A stretch of 18,812 bases of DNA from Blastocatellia bacterium (GCA_016705245.1 JADIYM010000006.1:1-18812); one strand, 5' to 3'; shown: positions 8,476 to 16,697, numbered from the stretch's first letter. Notes: a model not told the origin generated them from the sequence alone. Numbers and translations: made by a program.

Positions 8476-8738
8476 CAGTCCGTCGTCCGACGATTCCGGC
8501 TTCGCTCCCGAAGTTCTTCGATTACCCGCTCGGCTGGAATTCGCTCACCTCGGTCGAGTTGGTCGAGACCTTCCGCAATCTGCCGACGCATCTCACCAAG
8601 TCGGAATTGGTGCATCTCGTCACGCTCCTTGAGGAGCCTGAGACCTTCGCGAACCACCTCACTCGCCGATCGGTACATGCCGGTCGCGACTTTCGTGTTG
8701 ATGTATTGCTCGAGATCCTGGGTCAGTGAGACGTTCAT
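8475..8738 (-). CDS. parD: ParD-like antitoxin with ribbon-helix-helix fold
   Basis: This 87-residue antitoxin binds and neutralises the ParE toxin encoded downstream and represses its own promoter. It opens MNVSLTQDLEQYINTKVATG, then MYRSASEVVREGLRLLKERD, the typical ParD ribbon-helix-helix DNA-binding segment. A charged C-terminal tail follows, the usual toxin-binding part: FRLGEMRRQIAEGLDQLD and ERVIEELRERSRNRRTTD. The frame stays open upstream, but the ATG at 8736-8738 is chosen because the protein alignment begins there. It also lies about 7 nt from a good -10 element, so a leaderless mRNA is predicted. The gene is intact. Confidence 0.9.
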   Translation of the reverse strand: MNVSLTQDLEQYINTKVATGMYRSASEVVREGLRLLKERDEMHQFRLGEMRRQIAEGLDQLDRGERIPAERVIEELRERSRNRRTTD

Positions 8739-8744
8739 CTCGGC

Positions 8745-8773
8745 ACCGTAGCGCCGATAACAGGCTTTGTCAA
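8745..8773 (-). promoter_or_regulatory. Candidate parDE promoter
   Basis: On the minus strand, TTGACA (8768-8773) is followed after exactly 17 nt by TACGGT (8745-8750). The predicted start of transcription falls on or next to the parD ATG at 8738. The -35 is perfect and the -10 matches at 3 of 6. Confidence 0.5.
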
Positions 8774-9055
8774 TTACTGACATCTGGGGATCCTGGCGTG
8801 GTGGCTCGGCAGCACGGCGATGTCGCAGATGTACGAGCAGTCCGTCCCGTCCGCCAGCGCGCATCCGACGCCGCGCACGAAACAGCGAAACATGCTGTTC
8901 GAGAACGCGACCTTCAACTTCTCGGGCGGCTTCAGCGGTCGGCCGGTGCAGGACGTCCGGCCCCAGTCCGGTAAAGCGCCTGTTTGCAGCCGCCAATTTC
9001 TCGCCGATTGGCACGTAACGTGCAGTGCCTTATATATAGTCTGATCCGGACATGA
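8774..9055 (-). pseudogene. Truncated GNAT-family N-acetyltransferase (N-terminal half only)
   Basis: Minus-strand codons here have almost exclusively G or C in third position. They read GRPLKPPEKLKVAFSNSMFR, then CFVRG, VGCALADGTDCSYICDIAVL and PSHH. This matches a GNAT family with a SNSMFxCFV element, an LVGxGRALADGxDCSYICD strand and a VLPSHQGxGIG acetyl-CoA loop. Just where the QGxGIG loop should begin, the frame runs into ARIPRCQ and a stop at about 8774. The following bases are the parD promoter, so the C-terminal half is missing. The N-terminal part, up to a possible ATG at about 9052, is also shifted in frame (ALYRT segment near 8965). It cannot bind acetyl-CoA as it stands. Confidence 0.6.
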
Positions 9056-9069
9056 AGGGTCTCGTCTCG

Positions 9070-9095
9070 CCAGTCTGTGGAGCCGAACAGACTGG
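9070..9095. promoter_or_regulatory. Inverted repeat upstream of the luxR-type gene
   Basis: CCAGTCTGT (9070-9078) and ACAGACTGG (9087-9095) form perfect 9-bp arms around 8 nt, about 100 nt before the luxR start. A second small palindrome, TGGTC-GTCT-GACCA, overlaps its right arm. It could be a binding site for the MalT-like regulator or the terminator-like end of the preceding segment. The role is inferred only from position. Confidence 0.35.
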
Positions 9096-9192
9096 TCGTC
9101 TGACCAAGGAGCAAACCGAATTCGCGACGATCCCCTCTTCCGACACCGTGCTACGATCCGACAACCCTTCCCTTCGAGACTGAGAACCGCCA

Positions 9193-11864
9193 ATGCAAAC
9201 GATTCGGGCCAAGCTCCTGGTGCCGCGCGTGACGCCGGACCTCGTGCCACGTCCGCGTCTCGTCGCCAGGCTCGACGAAGGCCTGGAGCGCAGGCTCACG
9301 CTCGTTGCGGGACCCGCCGGTTTCGGCAAGACCACCGTGCTCGGCGAGTGGCTCTGCAGGACGGAACGACCGGTCGGATGGGTCACGCTCGACGATTCGG
9401 ACGACGACGTCGTCACGTTCTTCTCGTATCTCGTTGCGGCGGTGCGAACCGTCTATCCGGATGCCTGCGCTGAGACTTCCGATCTCCTCGAAGCCCGGTC
9501 CGGCCCCTCCGTCGAAGCTGCTCGCCGCGACGCTCGCCAACGACCTCGACTCGCTCCCCGGAGATCTCGTCCTCGTTCTCGACGACCTCCAGTGCGTGAC
9601 CGACCTCGCCGTCCACGAAGTGCTCGACCAGGTGATTGCATACCTTCCGCCTGGCGTGCACCTCGCGATCGGAACGCGGACGGATCCGCCGCTCTCGATC
9701 GCCACGCTGGCCGCACGGGGCCAGCTCTCCGAGCTTCGCGAGCACGACCTGAGCTTCAACGACAACGAAGCTTGCGATTTCCTCGCCCGGGCGGCCGGGA
9801 GCGTCGTCGACGGATCGGCAATCGCCGAACTCACCGAACAGGCTGAAGGGTGGGCGGCGGGACTGCGGATGCTCGCGCTTTCGGCTCGGGCCGTGACGGC
9901 GGTCAGCGAGGCGCGTGGACGAGTCGTTCGCGGCGACGCCTACGCGATGGCGTACCTGGCCGACGAGGTGCTCCGCAAGCAGCCACCAGAGCTTCAGCAC
10001 TTTCTGCGCTGCACCTCTGTCGTGGAGCGGTTCAACGAACCGCTCGGTCGCGCGCTCGCGGGCGACGGAGACGGCCAGGTCGAGTGCAATCGGGTGATCG
10101 ACCGAGCCGTGGGCGAACGGCTCTTCGTCACGTCGCTCGGCGAAGGGTGGTACCGATACCATCCCCTGTTCCGGCAACTGCTCTTCAATCAACTCCGCAA
10201 TCGGCTGCCGGCCGACGGGATCTCGGAGTTGCACCGGCGCGCGGCCGACTGGTACGACCGCGAGGGAATGGTCCGCGAAGCGCTGTCGCACGCGATCGGC
10301 GCGCGGGACACGGCCATGGCCGTCCGGATCGTCGCGCGGCACCGGACGGACGCGATGAACCACGAACGCTGGCAGGAGATCGATCACTGGATCGCGCTCT
10401 TCCCGGGCGCGATCGTCGAACAGGAGCCAGTCCTCGCCCTGACGCACGCGTGGGTCGAACACATCCGGATGAAGCTCCTCCGAGGTCGAGCCGACGGTCA
10501 CGCGCTTTGCCAGACGCCTCGAGAACGACGAGCTCGAGATTGACGCCGAGATGCGCCGGACACTGCTGGGCGAGACGTCGACCGTCCAGGGCGCCATCGC
10601 ATTCTGGAGCGGGCGCTTCGACGACTCCCGAGCCCACGCCGCGCGCGCCCTCGATCTGCTTCCGCTCGAAAGCTCGGACGTCCGCGGCGTCGCTTACGTG
10701 TTCCGCACGTTCTCAGAGCACTACGCCGGCAATCCCGATGCCGCCGTTCGTATTCTCGAGACGGCGTGGAACGAGGATCCGGGGCACACGGGGTCGTTCC
10801 CGACGCGGCTGCTCGTCACCGAGTTCGATCTCGCCTTCCTCCCTTTCGACCTGCCGCGCATGCAGCGAATCCTCTCGCGAATGATGGAACTGTCCCGACA
10901 CCGCGGACTCGGCGAGAGCGTGGACTGGGCCAAGTACTGCCTCGGCCGCGTCGCCTATCTTCGAAACGACCTGGCCGAGGCGCGCGAGCTCTTCGAAGCC
11001 GTCGCGGCGCACAGGTACACGACGCACGTCTATCCGGCCTACGAGAGCCTTCTCGGACTCGCGCTCGTGAGCGCGGCCGAGGGACGCCGCGAAGACCTCG
11101 CCCGGCACACGAACGTGATCGCCGAGTTCGCTCGCGAAAGCGGGAACTCCTACGTGCGCGAGGCCGCCAGGTCATTTGGAGCGCATCTGGCGCTGCTCGA
11201 AGGCCGGACGCAGGACGCCGTGCGGTGGGCGGACGGTTTCGAGCGGCGCACGCCGTTCGTGCCGACGGCGCGCTGCGAATACGCTCCGGTCACGTACGCC
11301 AGGACGCTCCTGGCCGCGGGCACGCCCGAGCGGCTCGCGGAAGCGTCGGAGAGGCTTGCGGCGCTCGAAGGGACGGCGAGAAGTTGTGGGGCTCGAGTGG
11401 CGCTCGTCGAAGTGCTCGCGCTCCGGGCGCGACTCCGGGATCTGGAGGGCGATCGAGAGGCGGCGCTGGATGTGCTGGAAGAAGCCGTCCTGCTCGCGGC
11501 GGAAGGAAGCCCGGTCCGCGTTTTTGCGGACCTCGGCCCCGAGGTTGCTCGCAGGATCGCCAGTCTCCTGGTCGAGCTCGCACGTCGAGGCCGCGCTGCC
11601 GAGGCGGTCGCCCCGGTCCTGGCGGTTCTGCCGCACGAGGGCGTCAGGCTGTCCGACACGCCTGAGTCGATCAGCCGCCGGGAGCTTGAAGTCCTCGCGC
11701 TCCTGGATCAGGGCCTTTCCAACAAGGAGATCGCCGGGCAGCTGTTCGTTTCGGCGAAGACCGTCGAAGGGTACACGTTGCGGATCTACCAGAAGCTCGG
11801 CGTGCGCACCCGCCGCGAGGCCGTGACCCGGGCCCGGGCGCTGCACATCCTTCCGCTCGGCTGA
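9193..11864 (+). CDS. MalT-like LuxR-family ATP-dependent transcriptional activator, two frameshifts
   Basis: This is a large STAND-type regulator of about 890 residues, in which ATP and an inducer control a C-terminal DNA-binding domain. From the ATG at 9193 the N-terminus reads RAKLLVPRVTPDLVPRPRLV, then a Walker A motif GPAGFGKTT at residues 40-48. After a frame change near 9500 comes Walker B LVLVLDDLQ, then LAIGTRTDPPLSIATLAARG, LTEQAEGWAAGLRMLALSAR and YHPLFRQLL, all MalT hallmarks. A single extra C near 10478 shifts the frame again. Repaired, the sequence continues with TPR-like helices (such as RCEYAPVTYARTLLAAGTPE) up to about residue 810. The final 65 residues are a LuxR helix-turn-helix: SRRELEVLALLDQGLSNKEI followed by AGQLFVSAKTVEGYTLRIYQ and KLGVRTR. 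The neighbouring gene pair downstream may be a target, but nothing in the sequence proves it. Confidence 0.92.
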
Positions 11865-11882
11865 TCACCCGAATACCGGCTC

Positions 11883-12018
11883 GCTCTTGCGCGAAGCGCC
11901 TTGGAGTGCGTCGCGCAGCGCCGCTTTGGATCGATTGTCGCCGGGAACCCTTTGCGCGTCCGGAAGGAGAATCCAAGGCGGCGCTGCGCGCCGCACTCCA
12001 ATTCGCTTCGCGCGAGAG
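11883..12018. repeat. Large inverted repeat with about 50-bp arms downstream of the luxR-type gene
   Basis: The left arm (11883-11932) and the right arm (11969-12018) are complementary over about 50 bp with only a handful of mismatches. They share CGCGAAGCG, TTGGAGTGCG and CGCGCAGCGCCGC blocks. The 36-nt loop is ordinary sequence. It begins 19 nt after the luxR stop, so it may end that transcript, but its length and structure are more like a small mobile palindromic element. The rest of 11865-12143 has only a possible ribosome-binding site (AGAGGGGG) before the next gene. Confidence 0.85.
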
Positions 12019-12143
12019 TAAGGGCCGCGGGTTCATCCCGATGAGGGATTTTCAAGGGATATCCCTCTATCAACTGATACCGCCGTCCGCCGATACTGCG
12101 GCCTCGTCAGATCGACCACATCACCACAGAGGGGGTTCCGCAG

Positions 12144-12446
12144 ATGGTTTACGGCATCCGCACGTCACACGATGCGTCCTTCGTCATCTGTGAAATTCAC
12201 GCACGCGGGTTCCTCAACGAGGATTGGTCCGAACGCCTGCGGGGGCTCAGAATCACGGTCGAACGCGACGAACGGAACGCCCCCGTGACGGTCCTCCATG
12301 GCGAACTGCCCGATGCGGCAGCCCTCAACGGCGTACTGACGACGCTCTACTCGCTCGGACTCTCGCTAGTCAGCGTCCAGAGCACCCCGGTGTCGGACCT
12401 GCCCGACAACGAATCCCAGCCGAACCCGTTCGCAGGTTCAGAGTAG
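12144..12446 (+). CDS. Small hypothetical protein paired with a histidine kinase
   Basis: This is an intact 100-residue protein of unknown function. It begins MVYGIRTSHDASFVICEIHA and carries RLRGLRITVERD, then VTVLHGELPDAAALNGVLTT and LYSLGLSLVSV at residues 48-78. The LHGxLxDxAALxGVLxxLxxLGLxLxSV pattern resembles a motif of short hypothetical proteins found in many bacteria, with an alternating beta-strand and helix layout. There is no signal peptide or membrane segment. The ATG is preceded by AGAGGGGG, and the stop is only 12 nt before the histidine kinase start, so the two are co-transcribed. It could be a sensory or adaptor partner of the kinase; that is inference from position. Confidence 0.75.
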   Translation: MVYGIRTSHDASFVICEIHARGFLNEDWSERLRGLRITVERDERNAPVTVLHGELPDAAALNGVLTTLYSLGLSLVSVQSTPVSDLPDNESQPNPFAGSE

Positions 12447-12458
12447 CGAGGCCTCTCA

Positions 12459-13358
12459 ATGCACGACTCACACAACACCGTGAACATATTCGAAGGTCGA
12501 CCGATTCGCAGGGGGCCCGCGAGCAAGCCTCGCGCCTCACGTGAAGCGGCGCCGGACGGGGACAAGGTCTCGCACTACGAGCGGATGGCGCGCCAGGCGC
12601 AGCTGGCTTGCCGGCGCGCCGAGCTCGAAGCTGAACGATGCCGGCGAGAACTCGCGCACACGTTGCGCGTCGCGACGATCGGCGAGCTCGCGCCATCCAT
12701 CGTCCACGAGCTCAATCAGCCGCTGACGTCGGTGCTCATGAATGCGTGCGCCGCGGAGCGCTTCCTAGCAGCGGATTCGCCGAACCTCGACGAGGTAAGA
12801 ACGATCCTTCGCGACATAGTCGACGACGATCGACGCGCTGGCGAGGTCATCCGGCGTCTGTGGACGCTGCTCAAGTCAGGCTCGGTCGAGCTCCTCGACG
12901 TCGACCTCAACCTGACCGTGGCCGAAATCGGGAAGCTCGTCGGAAGCGACGCGGCCCTGAGGGGCGTGACTGTCGAGTTCGAGCTCGTCGAGGGCCTCCC
13001 GTCCGTTCGCGGCGACCGGATTCAGCTCCAGCAGGTCGTTCTCAACCTCGTCGTCAATGGCATGGACGCAATGAGGAGCGTCGAACCCCGCAAGCGGCGG
13101 CTGACGATTCGGACCCTGACGACGGATCGACAAACGGCAAGTCTGGAAGTCTGCGACAGCGGCATCGGAATCGACGTCGCGCGGCTCGACCAGGTTTTCC
13201 AGCCCTACTTCACTACCAAGCGCGACGGGCTGGGGATGGGGCTCTCCATCGCCCGGTCGATCGTCGAAGCGCACGGGGGACGACTCTGGGCGACGAACAA
13301 TACCGGTCCCGGAGCCACGTTCAGCCTCACGCTCCCGCTGAAGAAGGGCCGGGGATGA
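12459..13358 (+). CDS. Soluble sensor histidine kinase
   Basis: This intact 299-residue kinase should autophosphorylate a histidine and pass the phosphate to a response regulator. It has no membrane segment and no PAS or other recognised sensor domain. An N-terminal linker (1-38) is followed by a charged helix (residues 39-70, ERMARQAQLACRRAELEAER) that could form a coiled coil. The H-box is VATIGELAPSIVHELNQPL with the phospho-acceptor His at residue 83, of the FixL/DctB-like type. The ATPase domain has the N-box LQQVVLNLVVNGMDAM (192-205), the G1 box DSGIGID (233-239), an F-box FQPYFTTK and the G2 box GLGMGLSIA (257-265). No response regulator gene lies in the window except the LuxR protein upstream, which has no receiver domain. 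Its partner is therefore elsewhere. Confidence 0.93.
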   Translation: MHDSHNTVNIFEGRPIRRGPASKPRASREAAPDGDKVSHYERMARQAQLACRRAELEAERCRRELAHTLRVATIGELAPSIVHELNQPLTSVLMNACAAERFLAADSPNLDEVRTILRDIVDDDRRAGEVIRRLWTLLKSGSVELLDVDLNLTVAEIGKLVGSDAALRGVTVEFELVEGLPSVRGDRIQLQQVVLNLVVNGMDAMRSVEPRKRRLTIRTLTTDRQTASLEVCDSGIGIDVARLDQVFQPYFTTKRDGLGMGLSIARSIVEAHGGRLWATNNTGPGATFSLTLPLKKGRG

Positions 13359-13366
13359 ACAAGGAT

Positions 13367-13533
13367 GGATGGATCAACACGGATAGGGAGCACGGGGTAT
13401 CCGACTGAAGTAGTTCGCCCATCCCCGCAGATGCCGGTTCATCTCGCCGATCACCTGACGCGGCCTTCAGGTGACCTCGTATTTCGGCGAGCGCGTCGTG
13501 GGATTGGCCATTCTGATCTGTGTCGATCCATCC
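13367..13533. repeat. Nested palindromic element with GGATGGATCAACAC ends
   Basis: The ends, at 13367-13384 and 13516-13533, are 18-nt inverted repeats with 16 matches. Inside lie TCGCCGA/TCGGCGA arms (13444-13450, 13484-13490) that enclose a perfect 8-bp stem, TCACCTGA/TCAGGTGA (13451-13458, 13467-13474). The element begins 8 nt after the kinase stop. The end sequence is related to the palindrome at 16737-16785. It is a small non-coding repeat, possibly mobile, and could serve as a terminator for the kinase operon. The remaining bases up to the leader at 13602 hold nothing recognisable. Confidence 0.7.
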
Positions 13534-13601
13534 GCCTGCGTTGATCTATAGGCGATTCCTCTCCGCGGCTCGCGTCAATTCACCCCGTGTGCGTGGTCAT
13601 G

Positions 13602-13829
13602 CACTGCGCGGAATTTCCCCGCCCGACCAGGCAGGCACGAGCTAACTCGTTGTGCCGTATGGGCATCATCGCTGGCGCGCTGATTGCGTCTCGTAGTGCG
13701 TCCGGGAAACGTGTGTCCGCCGTGCGTTGCGCTGAAGTGAAGCGCATCGGCGGAACCCCCGATGAGCACCTCCCTTCCAGGCAAGAGCCACCGTTCATCG
13801 GGAGACACCCGGGGTGGCGGGAGGTGAAT
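13602..13829 (+). ncRNA. Conserved 5' leader, copy A, of unknown type
   Basis: This region aligns with 15181-15403 upstream of the paralogous next gene. Shared blocks include CACTGCGCGGAATT (13602-13615) and CCGGGAAACGTGTGTCCGC (13702-13720), spaced 100 nt apart here and 99 in the other copy. A nested hairpin follows: TCCGCCG/CGGCGGA (13716-13722, 13748-13754) outside GCGCT/AGCGC (13729-13733, 13741-13745). The other copy makes a similar nested hairpin at the same place with different base pairs. The leader ends in GGGAGGTGAAT before the ATG. It does not match any riboswitch class I know by eye. A short reading frame MGIIAGALIA, similar to MSIAAGTLVA in copy B, lies in the middle. Confidence 0.5.
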
Positions 13830-15128
13830 ATGCGTGTTCGCACTGTGCTGGCGATCGTTATCATCGTGTTCCTGATCGCCTTCTTCATCGTGCCGATAGC
13901 CGGAGGAAAACAAGGACCGACGACGCCCGGGACCGGCCGGGTACAGCGGCTTCCCGACGCCGGCCAGCCCTACACTCCACTGTTCGACGAGGGGATCTCG
14001 ATAGTGGGCGATCCGGCCCTGAAGGCCGACAACGTCCCGGTCCCGGCCAACTACGACATCGAGCGCGACATCACGTTCCCGGCGCGCGCCGGAACTGGCG
14101 GCGGCGACATGCCGGAGTTCGAGCCGAACAACGTCATGTCCTTCGCCAACACGGCGACCGACATTCCTTTCACATGCACGGGCACCATCGATGCCGCGGG
14201 CGACATGGACTGGATCCGTGTGTTCGTCACGGCCGGGGAACCTTTGCAGATAAGCGTCCATTCGCGGATCGGGCTGTTCATGTCACCGCTCAACCCGTTC
14301 CTGGATGTCCGGCGGCAGGATGGGTCGCTGCTGGCTTTCAACGACAACATCTCCTGGCCTGACAACCTGAACGCCGAGGTGTATATCACCCCGACCTACA
14401 CGGGTGACATCGTTCCTCGTCGTGTGGTCTTTGGTGCCAGCCGGCAGCCCTGCTCACAAGTACATCCTCGAGGTCTGGCCGACAACGGTACCGATCTTCG
14501 ACTCCAGCAACGTCGAGACCGAGTTGAACGACACGACGTCCGCAGCCGACCCGATCACACTGCCCGGGGCCAAGATCGGGATGATCTCGGTGAGCGGCGA
14601 CGTCGATTGGTCGTATTTTGACGCACCGGCGGGCGCCACCGTCGTCGTCGACGTGCACTCGCAGATCTACGGCCTGCATCTCGATCCCGTAGTCGGATTC
14701 TTCCCCGTACGGGGGCGAAATCGTCTCGAACGCCGACAGGATGGAAAGGATTCGAGGTTCAACATCGTCCTCCCCTCCACGGGACGCTACTTTGTGCGGA
14801 TCACGGATAACGCCAATACGGGAAGCATTTTCCATGCGTACGTCCTGAGTGTCTCGCTGCAGGACGGCTCGGCGGCACCGCACATCACGAAGCTGAAGTA
14901 CACGTCCTCGGGAAGGCTAAGAAGGTCGTCGGCTACAACTTCAGTCCGCCTGCGGTAGCAGTTGAGCTCGCCGGAACGAATCGGTCGATCGTGCCGTCGG
15001 AGGTCAACCCGACCACGGTGATCAAGATCAAGCCGCCCATCGACTTTCCGCCGGCGGGCGCCCGACCGGTCACCGTCGTCGCAATCAAAGGCCGACGTTC
15101 GAATCCGGTGTGGCCCTCGGCTCCGTAG
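13830..15128 (+). CDS. Secreted or membrane-anchored PPC-type beta-domain protein, copy 1, frameshifted
   Basis: This is an extracytoplasmic protein of about 432 residues with no enzymatic domain. It starts at ATG 13830 after a strong GGGAGG ribosome-binding site. The N-terminus MRVRTVLAIVIIVFLIAFFI is an uncleaved anchor or signal peptide. Two beta domains resembling bacterial pre-peptidase C-terminal (PPC) domains follow. The first begins EFEPNN at residue 97 and includes GTIDAAGDMDWIRVFVTAGE and PFLDVRRQDGSLLAFNDN. The second includes VETELNDTTSAADPITLPGA, GDVDWSYFDAPAGATVVVDV and STGRYFVRITDN. The end, HITKLK then GYNFSPPAVAVELAGTNRSI and VTVVAIKGRRSNPV, resembles an IPT/TIG-like domain. 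Frame changes occur near 14410, 14700 and 14915. It is the upstream member of a tandem pair with the gene at 15404. Confidence 0.8.
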
Positions 15129-15180
15129 GACCGGTCCCACTCGAGTCGCTGACCGCGCGCGGTGTCGATCCGCGCGCGGT

Positions 15181-15403
15181 CACTGCGCGGAATTCCCCGC
15201 TCGGACCGGCGCACGCACGCCAAGTCGTTGCGGTGTATGAGCATCGCCGCTGGCACGTTGGTTGCGTGTTCGTGAGCATCCGGGAAACGTGTGTCCGCTT
15301 GGCGGGCCGCTGAAGCGACTCGCCGGCGGCGCCCCGAAGAACACCTTCCATCCGAACGAAACCACCGGTTCTCGGGGACACCCGGAGGTGGGGGGAGGTG
15401 GTA
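15181..15403 (+). ncRNA. Conserved 5' leader, copy B
   Basis: This is the homologue of the leader at 13602-13829. It has CACTGCGCGGAATT (15181-15194) and CCGGGAAACGTGTGTCCGC (15280-15298). The hairpin that follows is GGCG/CGCC (15301-15304, 15321-15324) around CGCT/AGCG (15308-15311, 15314-15317). Its sequence differs from copy A but the fold is kept. The ribosome-binding site is GGGGGGAGG. The short frame MSIAAGTLVACS ends in TGA. The 52 nt between the previous stop and this leader show nothing. Confidence 0.5.
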
Positions 15404-16697
15404 ATGCGTACTCGCGTCGTTCTGGCGGTCGGAGCCATCGTGTTCCTGATCGCGTTTTTCTTCGTTCCGATTGCGGGTGGTCAGGAGCGGGTTGCGAAGC
15501 CCGGTGCCGACCAGGTTCAGCGGTTTCTGATGCCGACCATCCGTTCATCCGCTTTTCGACCCGGCTGGCCCGGTGAAGAGCGATCCGGCATTGAAGGCCG
15601 GACTCGTCCCACTCCCGCCGAATATGACATCGTGCGCGACGTGGCCTTCCCGGCTCGCGCCGGAACGGGCGGCGGCGACATGCCCGAGATCGAGCCGAAC
15701 AACCTGATGTCATACGCCAACGTTGCCAATGACATCCCATTCAGCTGCTTGGGAGCCATCGATGTGCCGGGCGACCGGGATTTTATCCGGGTGTTCGTCA
15801 CTAACGGGAACCGCTGCAGATCAACGTCAATTCAACTATCGGGCTGTTCTCATCGCCGCTCGACCCTTTCCTGGCGGTCTATCGGCCGGATGGGACACTG
15901 ATCGCGTGGAACGACGACATCTCGTGGCCCACGAACCGGAATGCACAGGTGAACTTCTTCACGACATACACGGGTGACGTCTACATCGATGTGCGATCCG
16001 CGGTTCCGGCTGGCAGCCCGAACCACAAGTACATCGTCGAGGTCTGGCCAACGACCATTCCCGTCTGGAATGCCCTGAACTTCGAGGCCGAGCCCAACGA
16101 CGCCCCACCGCAGGCCGACCTGATCAGCCGCCCGGCGTGAAGTTCGGGCAGATCGGGACCGATGGTGATGCCGACTGGACGTACTTCGATGCCGCCGCTG
16201 GAGCTACTGTCGTGGTCGACGTCCACTCCCAGATCTACAACTTGCCGCTCGACTCCGTGGTCGACATCTACGACCAGAACGGATTAATGCTGTTCCCGTG
16301 CGACGACATGGATGGAAAGGACTCGAGGTTCAACCTCGTCCTGCCCTACACGGGTCGCTACTTCCTGAGGCTGTCCGACTATTCGGGCGCAGGAAGCCCT
16401 TTCCATGTTCATGTCGTCAGCGTCTCGCTCCAGGACGGCACGCTGGCTCCGCACATCACGAAGCTTAAGGCAAACACGGCCACCCTGCTCAAGAAGGTGA
16501 CGGGCTACAACCTCAACCCTGCTGCGGAAGCAGTGCAGATCTACGGCGTCAGTGTCCTGATCGTGCCATCGCTCGTGAAACCGACCACGGTGATCAAGGC
16601 CAAGCCGCCTGTCGCGGTGCTGACGAATCACACGGTAACCGTGGTGCTGGGCAACGGCCGTCGCTCGAACCCGGTCATGCTGACGGCGATCCTGTAG
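15404..16697 (+). CDS. Secreted or membrane-anchored PPC-type beta-domain protein, copy 2, frameshifted
   Basis: This is a paralogue of the preceding gene with the same layout over about 431 residues. The anchor MRTRVVLAVGAIVFLIAFFF plus VPIAGG is nearly the same. PARAGTGGGDMPEIEPNN opens the first PPC-like domain, which contains GAIDVPGDRDFIRVFVTNG and a PFLAVYRPDG-type strand (after frame repair near 15840). Next come TYTGDVYIDVRSAVPAGSPN and HKYIVEVWPTTIPVWNALNF. The second domain has GDADWTYFDAAAGATVVVDV, SRFNLVLPYTGRYFLRLSDY and FHVHVVSVSLQDGTLAPHIT. The C-terminal domain, with GYNLNPAAEAVQIYGVSVLI and VVLGNGRRSNPVMLTAIL, ends at a TAG. Frame changes lie near 15540-15590, 15815-15900 and 16130. 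The ATG at 15404 is chosen from alignment with copy 1. The function is unknown; a role in surface adhesion or protein interaction is only a guess from the domain type. Confidence 0.8.

Noticed and set aside
8781..8974. Plus-strand frame with GC-rich third positions (AWWLGSTAMSQMYEQ...)
   Set aside because: It is the mirror of the minus-strand GNAT codons, which give a recognisable protein (SNSMFRCFV, CSYICDIAVLPSH).
8739..9014. N-terminal extension of the parD frame up to 9014
   Set aside because: The extension is arginine-rich and unlike ParD. The ParD alignment begins at the ATG at 8736-8738, and a promoter lies just upstream of it.
9001..9045. GCACGT-A-ACGTGC palindrome near TATATATA as a promoter/operator for the luxR-type gene
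   Set aside because: It lies inside the GNAT remnant near its N-terminus and has no well-spaced -35 element. The support is too thin for a feature.
11906..12193. Open frame of 95 codons across the large inverted repeat
   Set aside because: It is encoded mostly by the palindromic repeat itself and overlaps the start of the small hypothetical gene in another frame.
13602..13829. Known riboswitch classes (cobalamin, c-di-GMP-I, fluoride, guanidine) for the duplicated leader
   Set aside because: None of their conserved sequence elements could be found by eye.
13575..14261. Minus-strand frames over both leaders that resemble each other (NQRAS-DAH-Q-like text)
   Set aside because: The similarity follows from duplication of the leader and gene. 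No start signal, family match or separate codon bias supports a protein.
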